A stretch of 44,298 bases of DNA, from the NCBI GenBank assembly GCA_028697145.1, contig JAQVFR010000029.1, positions 1 to 44,298 on the forward strand, read 5' to 3'. The translations under genes and the position numbers were made by a program. Positions 43,165-44,298 of this stretch are shown here, piece after piece (position 1 is the stretch's first letter; each line of letters begins with the position of its first letter). The stretch comes from Actinomycetota bacterium. GTDB taxonomy: Bacteria; Actinomycetota; Geothermincolia; Geothermincolales; RBG-13-55-18. The notes under the pieces are model-generated. The model was not told where the DNA came from and ran no database searches. It worked only from the letters and a program-made list of their open reading frames with translations.

Positions 43165-43219
43165 GTGGGGTGCTTTCCTTTCAGAAAAGGAAGCCACCTT
43201 TAAGAAAGGAGCACCCCAC
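43165..43219. repeat. Long inverted repeat between the RelE-type toxin and the membrane protein
   Basis: Arms of 16 base pairs (43165-43182 with 43204-43219, two-base bulge at 43175-43176) around a 21-base centre; the arms contain GTGGGGTGCT. Much stronger than chance. It may be a small mobile or REP-type element, or a two-way terminator for the RelE-type unit. Confidence 0.6.
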
Positions 43220-43244
43220 TGCGAAGGACCGAGGGTCCCTGGAG

Positions 43245-43520
43245 TCATAACCTCTTTACTGCCTTTTCCAGTTCTCCCCTGGGCACGAGATCCAGGATGT
43301 CCAGGTTCTCGCCGGTGACGTCGTAAAGGATGCGCCAGTCCCCCACCCGGAGGCGGAAGAACTCGTCCTTTGGGCCCTGGAGACGCTTCACGCTCTTCCC
43401 CTCGGGAAAGGGATCGGTGGCCAGCTTCCCCATGGCTTTGGCTATGCGTTTGCGATCCTGAGCGGAGACGGCCTTGAAGGCCTTGGCGAACCGCTTTGAA
43501 TACCGGAGAGTGTAAGCCAT
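43245..43520 (-). CDS. RelE/ParE family toxin
   Basis: A 91-residue toxin of the RelE/ParE fold: YTLRYSKRFAKAFKAVSAQD at the N-terminus, the core GKSVKRLQGPKDEFFRLRVG, then DWRILYDVTGENLDILDLVP, including the conserved arginines expected at the active site of RelE-type mRNA cleavers. It follows its antitoxin by one base, so they are translationally coupled. Ribosome-dependent mRNA cleavage is the usual activity; ParE-type gyrase inhibition is the alternative. Confidence 0.9.
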   Translation of the reverse strand: MAYTLRYSKRFAKAFKAVSAQDRKRIAKAMGKLATDPFPEGKSVKRLQGPKDEFFRLRVGDWRILYDVTGENLDILDLVPRGELEKAVKRL

Positions 43521-43844
43521 CTACTCACCCGCGAGCTTTTCCATCTCCTTGTGAGTGAGAAAATCGCCGGCCTCTATCTCCTTGCGTGCTTCCTTGCGCC
43601 TGGCTATGAGCTCAGGGTGGTTGGCCAGGATGAAGTCCTCTAAGTCCTCCTCGGAGAACGGGATGAGCATGGCCCTGGGCCTGCCGTGCCAGGTGACGAT
43701 GATCCACTTGTCCTCCTCGGCGACGTCGCGCACCACGGCAGACATCTGCCCCTTCATCTCCTTCACTCCCATAAAGCCTATGGACGAGGGGGGCTCCATG
43801 GCCTCTATCTTCATGTGGCCCGCCGATGCCTTAGTTTTCGCCAT
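43521..43844 (-). CDS. Phd/YefM-like antitoxin
   Basis: A 107-residue antitoxin. The middle has IGFMGVKEMKGQMSAVVRDV and WIIVTWHGRPRAMLIPFSEED, the Phd/YefM-like DNA-binding N-domain pattern (a strand-helix with the GRP-turn). The C-terminus is charged and probably wraps the toxin. ATG 43844 has AGGAGTG upstream. It is the first gene of the pair and sits behind a direct-repeat operator. The leading 25 residues are longer than in many YefM proteins. Confidence 0.85.
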   Translation of the reverse strand: MAKTKASAGHMKIEAMEPPSSIGFMGVKEMKGQMSAVVRDVAEEDKWIIVTWHGRPRAMLIPFSEEDLEDFILANHPELIARRKEARKEIEAGDFLTHKEMEKLAGE

Positions 43845-43853
43845 CTTTCTCAC

Positions 43854-43901
43854 TCCTAATAGGTGGTCCTAATAGTGGTCCCTTTCCATATCGTCATTAT
43901 A
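43854..43901 (-). promoter_or_regulatory. Promoter and direct-repeat operator of the RelE-type pair
   Basis: Two near-identical copies of CCTAATAG(G)TGGTCC lie next to each other (43854-43869 and 43867-43881), and a perfect minus-strand TATAAT is at 43901-43896. No convincing -35 is seen. The repeats are placed between promoter and antitoxin start, as expected for autoregulation by the toxin-antitoxin complex. Confidence 0.5.
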
Positions 43902-43931
43902 GCACGGTTGCTCAAGGACCTCTCCCCCACC

Positions 43932-44171
43932 CTACCCCGCCGTTTGCACCGCTGGAGACCCCGCGTCCCAGGCGTAGGAGACGGTTATGTCCTCTGTGGG
44001 GTTATCCGAGGGGTGGGAGACGACCCGCAAGGGGACGCCCAGGTGAGAGTAGGTGATATCGCGCAGCGGGGCCGCGCCCCCGGGGGCGGCCGCGTCCCGC
44101 ACCGAGAGGGAGGTCATCCTGCCCGCCTCGTCCCGGCCGTAGAGCTTTGTGAAGGAGGTGGAGCCGTCTAT
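43932..44171 (-). pseudogene. RHS/YD-repeat fragment B
   Basis: In-frame RHS coding from IDGSTSFTKLYGRDEAGRM at 44171 down to ITYSHLGVPLRVV and AWDAGSPAVQTAG, where a stop at 43932 falls. It is cut at 44171 by the insertion-sequence end. Its first 103 bp are the direct repeat shared with fragment A. Fragments A and B together look like two halves of one repeat unit. Confidence 0.7.
44069..44171. repeat. 103-bp direct repeat, copy B
   Basis: Same sequence as 40735-40837 with two differences. It begins at the same GC palindrome and ends where the insertion sequence starts. 3.3 kb separate the copies. Confidence 0.9.
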
Positions 44172-44298
44172 GTGTCACTCGGCACTTAAAACCGGCCACG
44201 AATCAGCACACCAAAACCGGCCAACTTGAGATGTATTGATAATCTACTCCTTTATCTCCGGTATCTCCAGACCTTTTCTCTTTCTTTCATGCAGGCGG
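44171..44298. mobile_element. End of an insertion sequence (IS21-like), continues past window
   Basis: RHS homology stops abruptly at 44171, where TGTGTCACTCGG starts. Two copies of AAAACCGGCCA follow 25 bases apart (44188-44198 and 44213-44223), the multiple-repeat terminus typical of IS21-type elements, which begin with TG. Transposase genes would lie to the right, outside the window. Confidence 0.6.
44244..44298 (-). CDS. C-terminal end of a probable transposition protein
   Basis: The minus strand is open from the right window edge to a TAG at 44244-44246, reading LHERKRKGLEIPEIKE at the end. Placed inside the insertion-sequence end, it is probably the last part of a transposase or its helper ATPase. 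Only 17 codons are visible, so no family can be assigned. Confidence 0.35.
   Translation of the reverse strand, partial: RLHERKRKGLEIPEIKE

Noticed and set aside
39739-44298. A working RHS polymorphic toxin system
   Set aside because: All RHS pieces are truncated or frameshifted, no secretion partner or toxin tip is present, and repeats show rearrangement. The two toxin-antitoxin pairs are separate known types.

Overview
This is a GC-rich bacterial chromosome segment. From about position 1 to 39.4 kb it is dense, mostly minus-strand housekeeping DNA; the last 5 kb is a decayed accessory island. Gene order suggests the phylum Actinomycetota. A WhiG/FliA-type sigma factor sits between xerC and rpsB, dprA and comM are next to them, and a SepIVA-like DivIVA protein lies in the yceD-rnc-plsX neighbourhood, as in mycobacteria. 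Other traits (a short EF-Ts, frequent TTG starts, a FakA/FakB/PlsX set, Asp23) point to a deep-branching, probably anaerobic actinobacterial lineage rather than a classical streptomycete or mycobacterium. That placement is inference.

Layout in minus-strand transcription order, from high to low coordinates: a thiamine operon (thiE-thiC-thiL-thiD) behind a TPP riboswitch with its own terminator (37.8-33.8 kb); a phosphodiesterase and a lipoprotein; the divergent pair rpmB (+) and asp23-fakA-recG (-); a secreted sortase with an Ig-like N-terminus; rsmD-coaD-sepIVA-yceD-rpmF-plsX-rnc; a DegV/FakB lipid-binding protein; smc, ftsY, a small tandem-SH3 protein, ffh; then the ribosome-maturation string rpsP-khpA-rimM-trmD-rplS; lepB-rnhB-yraN; a small membrane protein; comM-dprA; xerC-sigma factor; rpsB-tsf-pyrH-frr-cdsA; and a lipoprotein cut by the window edge. 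Functionally this covers protein targeting (Ffh, FtsY, LepB), ribosome biogenesis and translation, phospholipid synthesis (PlsX, CdsA, fatty-acid kinase), DNA uptake and repair (DprA, ComM, RecG, XerC), chromosome segregation (SMC) and thiamine synthesis.

Beyond a tRNA-Arg(CCG) gene at 39.4 kb the character changes. Four fragments of RHS/YD-repeat genes are scattered among a truncated DUF4143-type ATPase, a MntA-HepT toxin-antitoxin pair, a small membrane protein, a RelE-type toxin with its antitoxin, and the end of a probable insertion sequence. Two RHS fragments share a 103-bp direct repeat with two mismatches, whose edges mark rearrangement breakpoints.

The observations most worth a second look are: a structured leader with an internal terminator upstream of rpsB; an inverted repeat over the comM promoter; the tandem SH3 protein between ffh and ftsY; the Ig-like/sortase fusion; a histone-H1-like tail on a DUF1844 protein; a small possibly Sm-like protein; a long perfect-armed hairpin next to the RelE-type module; and the RHS rearrangement itself. 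I see no CRISPR array, prophage, secretion system or clearly new multigene defence system.
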